From NCBI GenBank assembly GCA_036270655.1, contig DATBCD010000071.1:13018-77017 (forward strand): a stretch of 64,000 nucleotides of DNA, written 5' to 3'. A model generated the notes under the pieces. That model did no database searches, was not told where the DNA came from, and saw nothing but the letters and a program-made list of their open reading frames with translations. This DNA is from VBCK01 sp036270655. Its GTDB lineage: Bacteria; Pseudomonadota; Gammaproteobacteria; Burkholderiales; Burkholderiaceae_F. Positions 34,613 to 44,213 of this stretch are shown here, one piece after another; position 1 is the first letter of the stretch; each line of letters begins with the position of its first letter. The position numbers were made by a program, and so were the translations under genes.

Positions 34613-35683
34613 GTGACGAAGTCCCTGTTAACGTCCCTGCTCAGGCTGTTACGCGGCGCGCGGGCGTCCGACGCGAGAGCTTCCCTGCCTGCGGGGTCCG
34701 CGCCGCGCTCCGCCCCGGCCGCTGCGGTCCCACCGATCGCAGGCGCGTCCGCCACCTCCAGACACGTGGCGGCGGCTGGACCGGGTCTGCCCCAGGACGG
34801 ATCCCACCGCCTCGAAGGCGATCCGGACCGGCGCTTCACGGCCCTGCTCCTTGGGGTCGGCAATTTGCGCCCGACTCCGGCGGAGCCGGCCGAGCTGCGT
34901 GCGCTTGCGCGGATCGAAGCGATTCTGCAAGAAGGCCGCGAGTCCAATCTGATACCACGGCTGCCGGTCGTGTTGCCGCGCCTGATCGGGCTGGTCAGGC
35001 GCGACGACGTGTCGCCGCGCGAGCTGGCCGAGCGCCTGTCGCACGATCCGGCGCTGGTGGGCGAAGTGGTCAGGCTGGCCAATTCGCCCCGATTCCGCCC
35101 CAGCCGCGATATCGCCAACCTGCAGGAGGCCGTGATTGCGCTCGGTCAGCGGGGTCTGGGACAGCTCGTGACCAACGCCGTGATGCGGCCGATCTTCGAT
35201 ACCCGCCAGGGACGCTTCAGCCGCAGCGCCGGCACGCGGCTGTGGGACCTGACCGAACGCTGCTCGTTTGCCTGTGCCAACCTGTGCGGCAACGCTGCCG
35301 ACCCGTTTCAAGCCTATCTGGCCGGCATGGTGGCCAACATCGGTTTGATCGCTGCGCTTCGGGTGCTCGACTCGGGATACCGGGAAAGCAAGCCGCCCGA
35401 TACCGAGGGCTTCCATGATGCCCTGCGCGATGTGGTGGCGAGGCTGTCGGCCCGGATCGCGCGCCAGTGGGATTTTCCTCCCAATGTGTGTGAAGCCGTC
35501 GCCCGGGGCACGACCTCCGGATCCGGACTGGGGGACGAGGAGCTGGCGTGGGCGCTGCAGACCGCCGACCGCGCCAGCAAGTGGCACGTGCTGATGCCTG
35601 GCCTGGCCGGCGCTGCGCTGACGGGTCTGACCGAGTCGGAACGTCGCTGCTACGTCGGCCTCGAGCGCGCTTTCGGCGCCTGA
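34613..35683 (+). CDS. HDOD domain protein
   Basis: 356 residues. The first 100 are Ala/Pro-rich and unstructured; residues about 120-340 are an HDOD domain (VLPRLIGLVRRDDVSPRELAERL, DPALVGEVVRLANSP). HDOD proteins are signalling relatives of HD phosphohydrolases lacking the catalytic pair, used in chemotaxis and c-di-GMP networks. The start is GTG. It ends 4 bases before the convergent dehydrogenase gene. Confidence 0.88.
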   Translation: MTKSLLTSLLRLLRGARASDARASLPAGSAPRSAPAAAVPPIAGASATSRHVAAAGPGLPQDGSHRLEGDPDRRFTALLLGVGNLRPTPAEPAELRALARIEAILQEGRESNLIPRLPVVLPRLIGLVRRDDVSPRELAERLSHDPALVGEVVRLANSPRFRPSRDIANLQEAVIALGQRGLGQLVTNAVMRPIFDTRQGRFSRSAGTRLWDLTERCSFACANLCGNAADPFQAYLAGMVANIGLIAALRVLDSGYRESKPPDTEGFHDALRDVVARLSARIARQWDFPPNVCEAVARGTTSGSGLGDEELAWALQTADRASKWHVLMPGLAGAALTGLTESERRCYVGLERAFGA

Positions 35684-35687
35684 CCCC

Positions 35688-36668
35688 TCATCGCGCCGGG
35701 CGGATGGCCGCCGGGTTCACCACGTGAATGGGGCTGCCCGACTCGAAGGCCAGGATCTGATCGTAAATCTCGGAGAACTGGGCTTCGAATTCCTCGCGCG
35801 TGACGTAACCGATGTGCGGCGTGCACACGAGGTTGGGCAGGCCCAGCAGCGGATCGTCAACGTCCGTCAACGGCTCCCGCTCGAAGACATCGATCGCCGC
35901 CATCCCCGGCCGTCCTCGCTTCAAGGCGTCGACCAGCGCTCCGGGTGCGATCAGCGCGGCCCGGCTCGTATTGACCAGCACGGCCGTCGGTTTCATCCGT
36001 GCGAGGTCGGCGCCCGTGATGATCGCGCGCGTTGCGTCCACCAGTCGCAAGTGCAGCGAGACGGCATCGCATTCGCTGAATAGCTGCGCCTGGTCGGCCG
36101 CGACGCGATGCCCCTGCGCGCGCGCGCGGGCGCGCGAGGCTTCCCCCGACCAGACCAGCACCTGCATTCCGAAGGCCCGTGCGTACTGTGCGACAACGGC
36201 GCCGATCCGGCCGTAACCGAAGACGCCGAAAGTCTTGCCTCGAGCGCCGCTTCCGACACCGGCCTGCCACCTGCCCGCCTTCAGCGACTGCATCTGCTGC
36301 GGGATCTGCCGCATCGCGGCGAGCAGCAGACCCCACGTCAGCTCCGCAGTCGCATAGGACGGCTGGTCCGCGTGTTGAGCGGACGATACGACGACGCCCA
36401 GTCGGGTACACGCCTCCACGTCGATGTGAGGGCAGGCGCCGCGCTGGCTGATCAGCCGGAGCCTGGGCAGACGCTCGAGCAGCGGCGCACGGATCGCAGT
36501 GCGCTCCCGGATCAGCACCAGCACTTCCGAATCCCGCAATCGTTCGGCCAGCGTGGCGACGTCCTCGACGTGGTCGTTCCAGACGGTCACGTCGTGCCCG
36601 GCCAGCTTTTCGAACGAAGGCAGGCCGCTCAGCGTGTCGCAGAAATCGTCGAGGATGGAGATTTTCAC
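35688..36668 (-). CDS. D-2-hydroxyacid dehydrogenase family protein
   Basis: 326 residues. The NAD-binding motif is GVFGYGRIGAVVA, and the catalytic triad is Arg in NTSRAALI, Glu in DVFEREPL and His in TPHIGYVT. It reduces a 2-keto acid or oxidises a 2-hydroxy acid. It lies downstream of the MmgE/PrpD gene on the same strand and near a TRAP transporter, so a role in uptake and use of a hydroxy or dicarboxylic acid is inferred. Confidence 0.92.
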   Translation of the reverse strand: MKISILDDFCDTLSGLPSFEKLAGHDVTVWNDHVEDVATLAERLRDSEVLVLIRERTAIRAPLLERLPRLRLISQRGACPHIDVEACTRLGVVVSSAQHADQPSYATAELTWGLLLAAMRQIPQQMQSLKAGRWQAGVGSGARGKTFGVFGYGRIGAVVAQYARAFGMQVLVWSGEASRARARAQGHRVAADQAQLFSECDAVSLHLRLVDATRAIITGADLARMKPTAVLVNTSRAALIAPGALVDALKRGRPGMAAIDVFEREPLTDVDDPLLGLPNLVCTPHIGYVTREEFEAQFSEIYDQILAFESGSPIHVVNPAAIRPAR

Positions 36669-36693
36669 ACTGGCCCCGCTCGCGAGCCTGCAC

Positions 36694-38094
36694 TCACGAA
36701 GGTACGGCCGCCTCGGCTACGGACGCGGCGCTGGACAGGGTTTCGATTCTCCAGCACGCGTCCAGCAACTGGCGGGCGCGCGGCGGCGACAGGATGTCCT
36801 CGACCAGGCCGAGGAACTTCGCCTCCAACGCGTCGTCGCTCAACGGCGCTTGCACGCTGCCGATTGCGTGCTCGATGCGCTTGTGCAGCCGGCGTCCGTC
36901 GGCCAGCGTGATGTCGACAACGACCTGGGCGGGATCGATCGATCGATCGGCGGTCGGAGCGACTCTGTCGCGCAGCGCCAGCACGGCCGGTTCGCGCACC
37001 GCCCGGTCGCTGAACTGACTCTGGCCGCCGGCGCCCTCGACCAGGGCGACCGCCACCGCATGGTAGACGCTGAACTTGCCCTCCAGCCCCGAGCGCGGCG
37101 CCTTCTTGCCCGTCAGTTCGAGCACCAGCGGATTGACCTGCAGCTCGATCCGATCGATCTGATCCGGTCTAAGATCGTACTGGTTGCGCAGCTGGATCGC
37201 GGCGTCGATGGCCGGGTGCAGCACAACGCCGCACGCGAACGGCTTATAGGAGTTCAGCGCCGCCTCGTAGCGCCGGCCCAGGTCGCCGGTGATCTGATCG
37301 TAGTCCTGCCGGGTGCTGATCGTGTTGGCCCACCCGCGCTCGGCCTCGATCATGCGGTCCGAGCTGGTGAAGCTGGCGGCGGCCAGGATCGCCGCGGTCA
37401 TCCCGTTGTGCGCTGCGCGCCCCGGATTGAAGCTCTTGTTCATCGATCCGAACGATTCGCGAAATCCAACCGGCTGGGAGGCGGCCAATCCAAGGGCCCA
37501 GACCATTTGTTGCTCGCTCAATGCCAGCAGCTTGCCCATCGCGGCCGCTGCTCCGAACACGCCGGCGGTGCCGGTAATGTGCCAGCCGCGATCGTAGTGA
37601 TCGGGATAGACGGCGTTGCCGATCCGGCATTCGACTTCCACCCCCACGATCAGCGCGTTCAGGAATTCGCGGCCCGTGACCGAGCGGTATTCGGACCACG
37701 CGAGGATGGCCGGCACGACCGGAGCGGCTGGATGGATCACGGTCTTCAAATGGGTGTCGTCGTAGTCGAAGACGTGAGAGCTGACGCCGTTGATGAAAGC
37801 GGCGTTCATCACGTCGAAACGCTCGCTGCGTCCCAGAATGCCGGCGTGCGCGGCCCCGGACAACGGGGCCAGCGCCGCGACGGCCTTGTCGATCGTCTCG
37901 TGGTGCGACCCGCCCACCGCGGCGCCAACCCAGTTGACCAGCGTGCGCACGCCTTCCCTGCGGACCGCCGGGGGCAGCTCCTCATAGCGGGCCTGGACCA
38001 GGTACCGCGCGAGCGCGCGGGTCACTCCGGGCAGGGGTTGCGCGGCCTCAGGGCGCCGATCCGGATTGTCACCGCGCTCGTCGCTTACCGACAT
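36694..38094 (-). CDS. MmgE/PrpD family protein
   Basis: 466 residues. The all-helical N-terminal domain holds HVFDYDDTHLKT and HPAAPVVPA, and the second domain holds YKPFACGVVLHPAIDAA, as in 2-methylcitrate dehydratase and cis-aconitate decarboxylase. The exact substrate is not predictable. Its neighbours (hydroxyacid dehydrogenase downstream, divergent TRAP operon) point to catabolism of an imported organic acid. The start ATG 38094 faces the first DctP gene. Confidence 0.9.
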   Translation of the reverse strand: MSVSDERGDNPDRRPEAAQPLPGVTRALARYLVQARYEELPPAVRREGVRTLVNWVGAAVGGSHHETIDKAVAALAPLSGAAHAGILGRSERFDVMNAAFINGVSSHVFDYDDTHLKTVIHPAAPVVPAILAWSEYRSVTGREFLNALIVGVEVECRIGNAVYPDHYDRGWHITGTAGVFGAAAAMGKLLALSEQQMVWALGLAASQPVGFRESFGSMNKSFNPGRAAHNGMTAAILAAASFTSSDRMIEAERGWANTISTRQDYDQITGDLGRRYEAALNSYKPFACGVVLHPAIDAAIQLRNQYDLRPDQIDRIELQVNPLVLELTGKKAPRSGLEGKFSVYHAVAVALVEGAGGQSQFSDRAVREPAVLALRDRVAPTADRSIDPAQVVVDITLADGRRLHKRIEHAIGSVQAPLSDDALEAKFLGLVEDILSPPRARQLLDACWRIETLSSAASVAEAAVPS

Positions 38095-38163
38095 GTAAGG
38101 ATCCCGGGCGCCATGCTCCCGCGCACGTGGCTTCGCGGCAGGGTGCAAAATCCCAGGGCGATC

Positions 38164-39267
38164 ATGGTTTGGACGGCGCGGGCTGCGAGGAATGCTCACG
38201 TGCATTGTTTCAAATCGACCTTCGAAGCACAAATGGCCCTGGTGATCGTGGCGGGCCTGGTTCTGGCGCCGGTGCGCGGCGCCCGCGGCGAGCAGCCCGC
38301 CGTCGTGATCAAATTCAGCCACGTGGCCGCGCCCGACACGCCCAAGGGCAAGGGCGCCGCGTACTTCAGCAAACTGGTCCAGGAGCGCACCGGCGGCCGG
38401 GTCCGGGTCGACGTCTATCCCAACAGCCAGCTGTACAAGGACAAGGAGGAGCTGGAGGCGCTGCAGCTGGGCTCGGTACAGATGCTGGCGCCGTCCGCGT
38501 CTAAGTTCGGTCCGATCGGGCTGAAGGCACTCGAAGCCTTCGACCTGCCTTACCTGTTCGACGGCTACGAGGCTGTCCACCGGGTCACGCACGGACCGAT
38601 CGGCGCCTCGATGCTCGAGCATCTGAAACCGTACGGGATGACCGGCCTGGCGTTCTGGGACAACGGCTTCAAGGAGTTCACCGCCGACAAGCCTCTGCGC
38701 AGCCCGGAAGATTTCAAGGGCCTGAAGATGCGCGTGAAATCCTCGAAGGTGCTCGAGGCGCAGATGCGCGCCATCGGCGCGATTCCGCAGATGCTGGCCT
38801 TCTCGGAGGTCTACCAGGCGCTGCAGACCGGCGTGGTCGACGGCGCGGAGAACACGCCGGCCAACATTTATACGCAAAAGCTGTACGAGGTCCAGAAAGT
38901 CATGTCGATGACCCGTCACGGTTACGACGTCTATGTGGTGGTGGCGAACAGCAGGTTCTGGGAGGCGCTTGCCCCCGACGTCCGAGGCGTCCTCGAACAG
39001 GCGATCAACGAGGCGACCCGCTATGTCGAGGCAATCTCGGCCAGCGACGAGCGGGCCGCGATCGAGGCCATTCGCGGCAGTGGCCGGATTCAGATCATCG
39101 AGATGACGGCCGAGCAACGGGCCTCGTTGAAAAAGGCCATGCAGCCGGTTTACCGGCAGATGCAGGACCGCATCGGCCGCGACCTGGTGGAATCGATCCG
39201 CGCGGCGGCGACATCGGATAAAAAACAACCCGATGCCGCGCCGGCACTGCCTGCTGCAGTGCGATAG
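38164..39267 (+). CDS. TRAP transporter solute-binding protein DctP (first copy)
   Basis: About 367 residues. The mature part starts near EQPAVVIKFSHVAAPDTPKG and has the DctP-family arginine and hinge elements (YKDKEELEALQLGSVQML, GLKMRVKSSKVLEAQM, QTGVVDGAENTPANI). The export signal is the hydrophobic segment ALVIVAGLVLAPVRGARG, but the n-region is odd, so the start (ATG 38113, 38164 or 38232) is uncertain. The C-terminal 20 residues are low-complexity. It binds an organic acid in the periplasm for the permease encoded downstream. Confidence 0.88.
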   Translation: MVWTARAARNAHVHCFKSTFEAQMALVIVAGLVLAPVRGARGEQPAVVIKFSHVAAPDTPKGKGAAYFSKLVQERTGGRVRVDVYPNSQLYKDKEELEALQLGSVQMLAPSASKFGPIGLKALEAFDLPYLFDGYEAVHRVTHGPIGASMLEHLKPYGMTGLAFWDNGFKEFTADKPLRSPEDFKGLKMRVKSSKVLEAQMRAIGAIPQMLAFSEVYQALQTGVVDGAENTPANIYTQKLYEVQKVMSMTRHGYDVYVVVANSRFWEALAPDVRGVLEQAINEATRYVEAISASDERAAIEAIRGSGRIQIIEMTAEQRASLKKAMQPVYRQMQDRIGRDLVESIRAAATSDKKQPDAAPALPAAVR

Positions 39268-39369
39268 CGGTTATCGTCGCTGTCTCGACCGGTGGACGCG
39301 CAAACGGCGCCCGGTGCGCCCCGGCACCCGAATATGCGAGCGCGCCGTGGATGGATGGGGAGGTGATGC

Positions 39370-40392
39370 ATGAACCTGCAGTTTCGCCCGCAAGGGTTCG
39401 CCGCGCTTGCTCTGCTGGGCGGATTGGCGCTGATCGCCGTTCCGCAGGCGCGGTCGCAACAGCCGATCGTGATCAAGTTCAGCCATGTGGTTGCGGCCGA
39501 CACCCCGAAAGGGCAGGGCGCCGAGCGCTTCAAGCAGCTGGCCGAGCAGCTGACCAAGGGCCGGGTGAAAGTCGAGGTGTATCCGAACAGCACGCTGTAC
39601 AAGGACAAGGAGGAGCTCGAAGCGCTGCAGCTCGGTTCGGTGCAGATGCTGGCGCCCTCGCTTGCGAAGTTCGGGCCCCTCGGCGTCAAGGAATTCGAGG
39701 TGTTCGACATCCCGTACATGTTTCCGAGCGAGGCGTTCCTCGCACGCGTCGAAAGCGGCCCGATCGGCCGCAAGCTGATGTCGAAACTGGAAACGAAGGG
39801 CATCACGGGACTTGCCTTCTGGGACAACGGCTTCAAGGTTTTCAGTGCCAACAGGTCGATCGTCAGCCCCGGCGACTTGAAGGGTCTGAAGATGCGGATC
39901 CAGAGCTCAAAGGTTCTGGAAGCGCAGATGCGCGCGCTCGATGCGATTCCGCAGGTGATGGCGTTCGGCGACGTTTACCAGGCTCTGCAGACCGGGGTGG
40001 TCGACGGCACCGAAAACCCGTGGTCGAACATGTATACCCAGAAGATGCACGAGGTGCAGAAGTACGCGGTCGACACCTATCACGGCTACCTGGGCTACGC
40101 GGTGATCGTAAACACCAGATTCTGGTCCGGGCTGCCGCCGGACATCAGGAGCGCGCTCGAGAGCGCGATGAAGGATGCGACGCAATTCGAGCATGAGATG
40201 GCGCGCCAGGACAATGTGAACGCGATGGCGGCGATCGAGAAGGCGGGACGCACCAAGGTCATTCACCTGAGCGCCGACCAGCGGGCGGCGTGGGTCAAGG
40301 CGCTGGAGCCGGTGCGCTCCGAGGTCGCCGGGCGGGTCGGCAAGGACGTGGTCGACGAACTGCTCAAGGAGCAGGCTGCCGAAGGACACTAG
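39370..40392 (+). CDS. TRAP transporter solute-binding protein DctP (second copy)
   Basis: 340 residues with a clear Sec signal ending ARSQ-QPIV. It shares most of its core with the preceding DctP (FSHVVAADTPKGQG, YKDKEELEALQLGSVQML, GLAFWDNGFK) but differs in the pocket-facing QTGVVDGTENPWSNM region. It directly precedes the permease genes by 31 bases and is probably the cognate binding protein. The two copies may widen substrate range. Confidence 0.93.
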   Translation: MNLQFRPQGFAALALLGGLALIAVPQARSQQPIVIKFSHVVAADTPKGQGAERFKQLAEQLTKGRVKVEVYPNSTLYKDKEELEALQLGSVQMLAPSLAKFGPLGVKEFEVFDIPYMFPSEAFLARVESGPIGRKLMSKLETKGITGLAFWDNGFKVFSANRSIVSPGDLKGLKMRIQSSKVLEAQMRALDAIPQVMAFGDVYQALQTGVVDGTENPWSNMYTQKMHEVQKYAVDTYHGYLGYAVIVNTRFWSGLPPDIRSALESAMKDATQFEHEMARQDNVNAMAAIEKAGRTKVIHLSADQRAAWVKALEPVRSEVAGRVGKDVVDELLKEQAAEGH

Positions 40393-40423
40393 TTGTCGGG
40401 GCTGTTACAGGCCGCTGATCACG

Positions 40424-41005
40424 ATGTTCGCGCTCAAGCTGCTCGATCGGCTCGAGGAAACGCTGATCGGCACGCTGATGGGGATTGCCACCCTGGTGAT
40501 CTTCGCCTCCGTGGTGTTGCGCTTTCTTTCCTCGGTGCCGTACGTCCAGGATGTCGCAATCCGCCTGAGCATGACCTGGGCGCAGGAGCTGTGCATCTTT
40601 CTGTTCGTCTGGATGGCAAAGTTCGGCGCGGCCTATGGCGTGCGCGCCGGTGTGCACGTTGGCGTCGACGTGCTGATCAACCGGCTGGCGCCGCGCCCGC
40701 GCAAGGTCGTGGTCACGATCGCGCTGCTGGGCGGCGTGCTGTTCACCGGCGTGGTCGGCACGCTGGGCGCGATTCTGGTCTGGGAGATCGCGCAAACAGA
40801 CCAGACGTCCGAGGACATGGAATTGCCGATGTGGATCGTGTATCTGTGCGTGCCGCTCGGCTCGTACCTGATGTGCTTCCGCTTCCTGCAGGTCGTGGTC
40901 GGTTTCCTGCGCACCGGCAGGGTCCCGCACCGGCACCCGGCGCCGATCGAGCGCCCGATGCCGATTGGGGATCAGGCCGAGGAGCAGCCTGCGAGGCCGG
41001 CATGA
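40424..41005 (+). CDS. TRAP transporter small permease subunit DctQ
   Basis: 193 residues with four membrane segments (about 20-42, 57-75, 95-117, 138-160), including the conserved TWAQELCIFLFVWMAKFGA. It partners DctM to move the ligand with sodium. The stop overlaps the DctM start (ATGA). Confidence 0.9.
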   Translation: MFALKLLDRLEETLIGTLMGIATLVIFASVVLRFLSSVPYVQDVAIRLSMTWAQELCIFLFVWMAKFGAAYGVRAGVHVGVDVLINRLAPRPRKVVVTIALLGGVLFTGVVGTLGAILVWEIAQTDQTSEDMELPMWIVYLCVPLGSYLMCFRFLQVVVGFLRTGRVPHRHPAPIERPMPIGDQAEEQPARPA

Positions 41006-42282
41006 ACGCGGCGCTGATATTCGGGCTGCTGATCGCCCTGATGCTGACCGGCATGCCGGTGTCGATTTCGCTGGGTCTGACGGTGCTTACCTACCTGTTC
41101 ACGATGACCCAGGTTCCGATCGAGTCGGTGGCGTTGAAGCTGTTCACCGGCATCGAGAACTTCAGCATCATGGCCATCCCGTTTTTCATTCTGGCCGGCA
41201 CCCTGCTGACGCAGGGCGGCGTGGCGCGGCGGATGATCCATTTCGCCACCACGATGGTCGGCCACCTGTACGGCGGCCTGGCCCTGGCCGGCATCATCGC
41301 TTGCGCCCTGTTCGCCGCGATCTCCGGATCGTCGGTGGCCACGGTGGCCGCGATCGGCTCGATCATCCTGCCGGAGATGGTCCAACGCGGCTTTCCCAGG
41401 CGCTTCGCCGCGGGCGTCATTACCACCAGCGGGGCGCTGGGCATCCTGGTGCCGCCCTCGATCGTGATGGTGCTGTTCGCCGTCTCCACCAACACCTCGG
41501 TCGGCAAACTGTTCGCGGCCGGGATCGCGCCCGGTCTGGTGCTGGCGCTGGCCCTGGGATTGACGACCTGGCTGATCGCGCGCCGTCGCGATCTGCCACG
41601 GCTGCCGCGCGCCAGCTGGCGCGAGCGCTGGCTGGCCCTGCGCCAGGCATCATGGGGCCTGGCGCTGATCGTGGTCGTCATCGGCGGCATCTACTCCGGG
41701 GTGTTCACGCCGACCGAGGCGGCCGCGTGCGCGGCGGTCTACTCGTTCATCGTCGTCGTGTTCGTCTATGGCGACCTGAAACTGAGCCAGGTTCCACGTG
41801 CTCTGCTGGACGCGGCCGCCATGAGCGCGATGCTGCTGTACATCATCACCAACGCGGTGCTGTTCAGTTTCCTGATGACCAGCGAGAGCATCCCGCAGGG
41901 CATGGCCGACTGGCTGACGGCCCAGGGGCTCGGACCGATTGCGTTCCTGCTGGTCGTCAACGTGCTGCTGCTGGTTGCCGGCAACGTGATGGAGCCGAGC
42001 TCGATCGTGCTGATCATGGCACCGATCCTGCTGCCGGTCGCAACGCGGCTCGGCATCGACCCGATCCACTTCGGCGTCCTGATGATGGTCAACATGGAGG
42101 TCGGCCTGTGCCACCCGCCGGTCGGGCTGAATCTTTACGTTGCGTCGGGTATCACGCAGATGGGCATCACCGAGCTGACGGTGGCGGTGCTGCCATGGCT
42201 GCTGACGATGCTGGGTTTTCTGCTGCTGGTCACCTACTGGCCCGGGTTGTCACTGGTCCTGCCGAACCTGCTGCATCTGTGA
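41002..42282 (+). CDS. TRAP transporter large permease subunit DctM
   Basis: 426 residues, 11-12 membrane segments. Family motifs FILAGTLLTQGG, AISGSSVATVAAIGSI and GILVPPSIVMVLFAV are present, as is the C-terminal CHPPVGLNLYV. It forms the transport channel with DctQ; the gene order DctP-DctP-DctQ-DctM is complete. A dyad follows the stop before the convergent exported-protein gene. Confidence 0.95.
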   Translation: MNAALIFGLLIALMLTGMPVSISLGLTVLTYLFTMTQVPIESVALKLFTGIENFSIMAIPFFILAGTLLTQGGVARRMIHFATTMVGHLYGGLALAGIIACALFAAISGSSVATVAAIGSIILPEMVQRGFPRRFAAGVITTSGALGILVPPSIVMVLFAVSTNTSVGKLFAAGIAPGLVLALALGLTTWLIARRRDLPRLPRASWRERWLALRQASWGLALIVVVIGGIYSGVFTPTEAAACAAVYSFIVVVFVYGDLKLSQVPRALLDAAAMSAMLLYIITNAVLFSFLMTSESIPQGMADWLTAQGLGPIAFLLVVNVLLLVAGNVMEPSSIVLIMAPILLPVATRLGIDPIHFGVLMMVNMEVGLCHPPVGLNLYVASGITQMGITELTVAVLPWLLTMLGFLLLVTYWPGLSLVLPNLLHL

Positions 42283-42291
42283 CGCGGTCCG

Positions 42292-42307
42292 CGGGCACCC
42301 GTGCCCG
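42292..42307. terminator. Dyad between convergent DctM and exported-protein genes
   Basis: CGGGCAC-CC-GTGCCCG is a perfect dyad in a 39-base gap between converging genes. There is no T-run, so termination is inferred only from position. Confidence 0.4.
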
Positions 42308-42321
42308 ATGCGGCGGGACAA

Positions 42322-42906
42322 TCAGAGCGACTTCTGATCCGGTTTCTTGAACGGGTACGGCTCGGCAGGCACCGGTGCGCCGGGTGACGCCGCCCCCGGC
42401 GGCTTGAACGGGTTCACCACCTGCCCGCCGGGCGACAGCAGCTTCGACCATCGGCCGAACTCCTGGTCCAGCTCCTTCTGGCCTTCGGCCTCTGGAAGCG
42501 GGATCAGCGGGCCGTTCACCAGCAGGCTGCGTGCCGCCTTGATCAGGTGCAGGTCCTTATCGACCACGTAGACGGTCTGACCGAGCGCCGCGCCGCTGGA
42601 GAACATGAAGAAGCCGGAGCCGTCGTTCAGCTTTGCGAATCCATGCCGGTTTCCCTGGTCGTCCAGGTACGCGGCCTGCTTGACATCCGGTTCGAGCTGG
42701 TCCGATTTCAGCTGGAGAACGGTCGCCACCGACCTGGGGATCGTGGTCCGGCTGCCCCGCTGGTCGACGACCTTCAGCAGCCGCATCAGCTCGTCCTGCG
42801 TCAGCACGAAACCGACCGGCCAGGCTGGCGGGCACAGCAGGGCGCATGCCAGCAGCGTCAGCAGCGCGCCTCGCCGATGCCCGGCATTTCGAAAGCTTGC
42901 AATCAT
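42322..42906 (-). CDS. Exported protein of unknown function
   Basis: 194 residues. A Sec signal (basic FRNAGHRR, hydrophobic LLTLLACALL) probably ends near PPAWP-VGF. The mature protein has FVLTQDELMRLLKVVDQRGSR and a KLNDGSGFFMFSSG segment, then a Pro-rich tail (PPGAASPGAPVPAEP). No family recognised. GAGGGAAGG precedes the ATG. Confidence 0.7.
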   Translation of the reverse strand: MIASFRNAGHRRGALLTLLACALLCPPAWPVGFVLTQDELMRLLKVVDQRGSRTTIPRSVATVLQLKSDQLEPDVKQAAYLDDQGNRHGFAKLNDGSGFFMFSSGAALGQTVYVVDKDLHLIKAARSLLVNGPLIPLPEAEGQKELDQEFGRWSKLLSPGGQVVNPFKPPGAASPGAPVPAEPYPFKKPDQKSL

Positions 42907-42970
42907 TGGCCTTCCCTCTGCACGGCTGCGCCCCCCGAAAACCGCCTGAGCCACACTATAGCCAACTGCA

Positions 42971-44183
42971 TCATCTGCCCAGGCTGCGCCGATCGGCGGC
43001 TCTCGCCCCGTACGCCCACATCAATCCACCCGCGCTCAGCGTGCCGAATGCGACCGCCCAGCCGGGCAATCCCCCGCCGGCGGCATCCAGGGTCGCGCCG
43101 AAAACGATCGGCGCCAGAAATCCGCCGCCGAATCCAAGCAGCGAATGGACCGCCATGGCGGCTCCGCGCTGCGCCGGGGGCGCCGAGGCCACCAGGCCCG
43201 CCGTCAGAGCGGCCGAGTCAGCCATCACGCAAACGAAATATGCGGCGAGCAGCGGAAGAACGATCCACCACGGCGCGATTGCGGCCAGGCCGATCAGCCA
43301 ACTGAGCGCGCCGGCGCAGACCATCACCGAAGCGATCCATCGCATCCGCCCGAACTGTCCCGCCGCCTCGTTTCCGAGCACGCTGGCGGGCAGGCCGAGC
43401 AGGTTGATCAGCGCCGCCGCGGCGGTGGCACTGAGGCCTGGACATTGCGAACCGGACACCGACCCGGCAAAGACGATGAAAGCGACAAGCCAGGAGCGAA
43501 GTCCGAACAGCTCCCAGCAGTGAACCGAATAGCCGAGCACGTAACGCCTGACCTCTGGGCGACCGAGCACCCCGCGCAGGCTTGGCCACCGGCCGCCATG
43601 AGCGCCGCCCGGGGGTGGCTGGCGATTCACCCGCAGCGCCAGCGGCAGCGCCAGCAGCGGGCCAAGCGCCAGCGTCGCGAACGCGGTCCGCCAGGGCAGG
43701 GCAGCCGCCAGCCAGCCCGCCAGAGCAAGGGACAGGCTGGTGCCGATGCCGAAACTGGCGGTGTAAAAGGGCGACCGTGCGCGTCAGATGTTGTCCGGTC
43801 ACGCGGTCGGTGAGCGCCTTCAACCCGGGCATGTAAGTGCCGGCCAGTCCCGCGCCGGTCAACGCCTGAAACAACGCACCAGTGAGCGCTCCGCGCGCCA
43901 GCGCCGCGAAGCCCGCCGTTCCAAGGCCGGCGATCGCGCACGAGGCCGCGAATACCGAGCGCGCATCGATGCGATCCGTGATGCCCGACAGGAACGGCAC
44001 GGCCAGCATGTATCCGAAGAAAAATGCGCCTCCAACAAATCCGGCCTCCAGTCCGCTCAAGCCCCAGGTCGTGCGCAGATGCGGCAGGAAGGCCGGGTAG
44101 GCGGAAAAGCCGGTCATGCTCAGCGCTTCGGCCGTACATATCGGTGCGCTCAGGCGAACCGCCCGGGTTGATTCGGAAGACAT
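42971..44183 (-). pseudogene. MFS transporter gene broken by a frameshift
   Basis: The N-terminal part (44183 to about 43770) reads as an MFS transporter (FFFGYMLAVPFLSGITDRIDAR). The rest, about 43768 to 42971, continues in the next frame (YTASFGIGTSLSLALAGWLAA, then MRWIASVMVCAGALSW). The break is at the run CCCTTTT on the coding strand (AAAAGGG at 43765-43771), where one extra base restores the family sequence when removed. An insertion in a homopolymer, a sequencing error or a programmed +1 shift could each explain it. Without it the product would be about 400 residues. Confidence 0.8.
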
Positions 44184-44213
44184 GCCCCAAGATGCTCGCG
44201 TGCGCCGTCCCGA

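Noticed and set aside
43765..43771. Programmed +1 frameshift in the MFS gene
   Set aside because: No supporting stop codon, stimulator or conservation can be seen; an indel or sequencing error is simpler.
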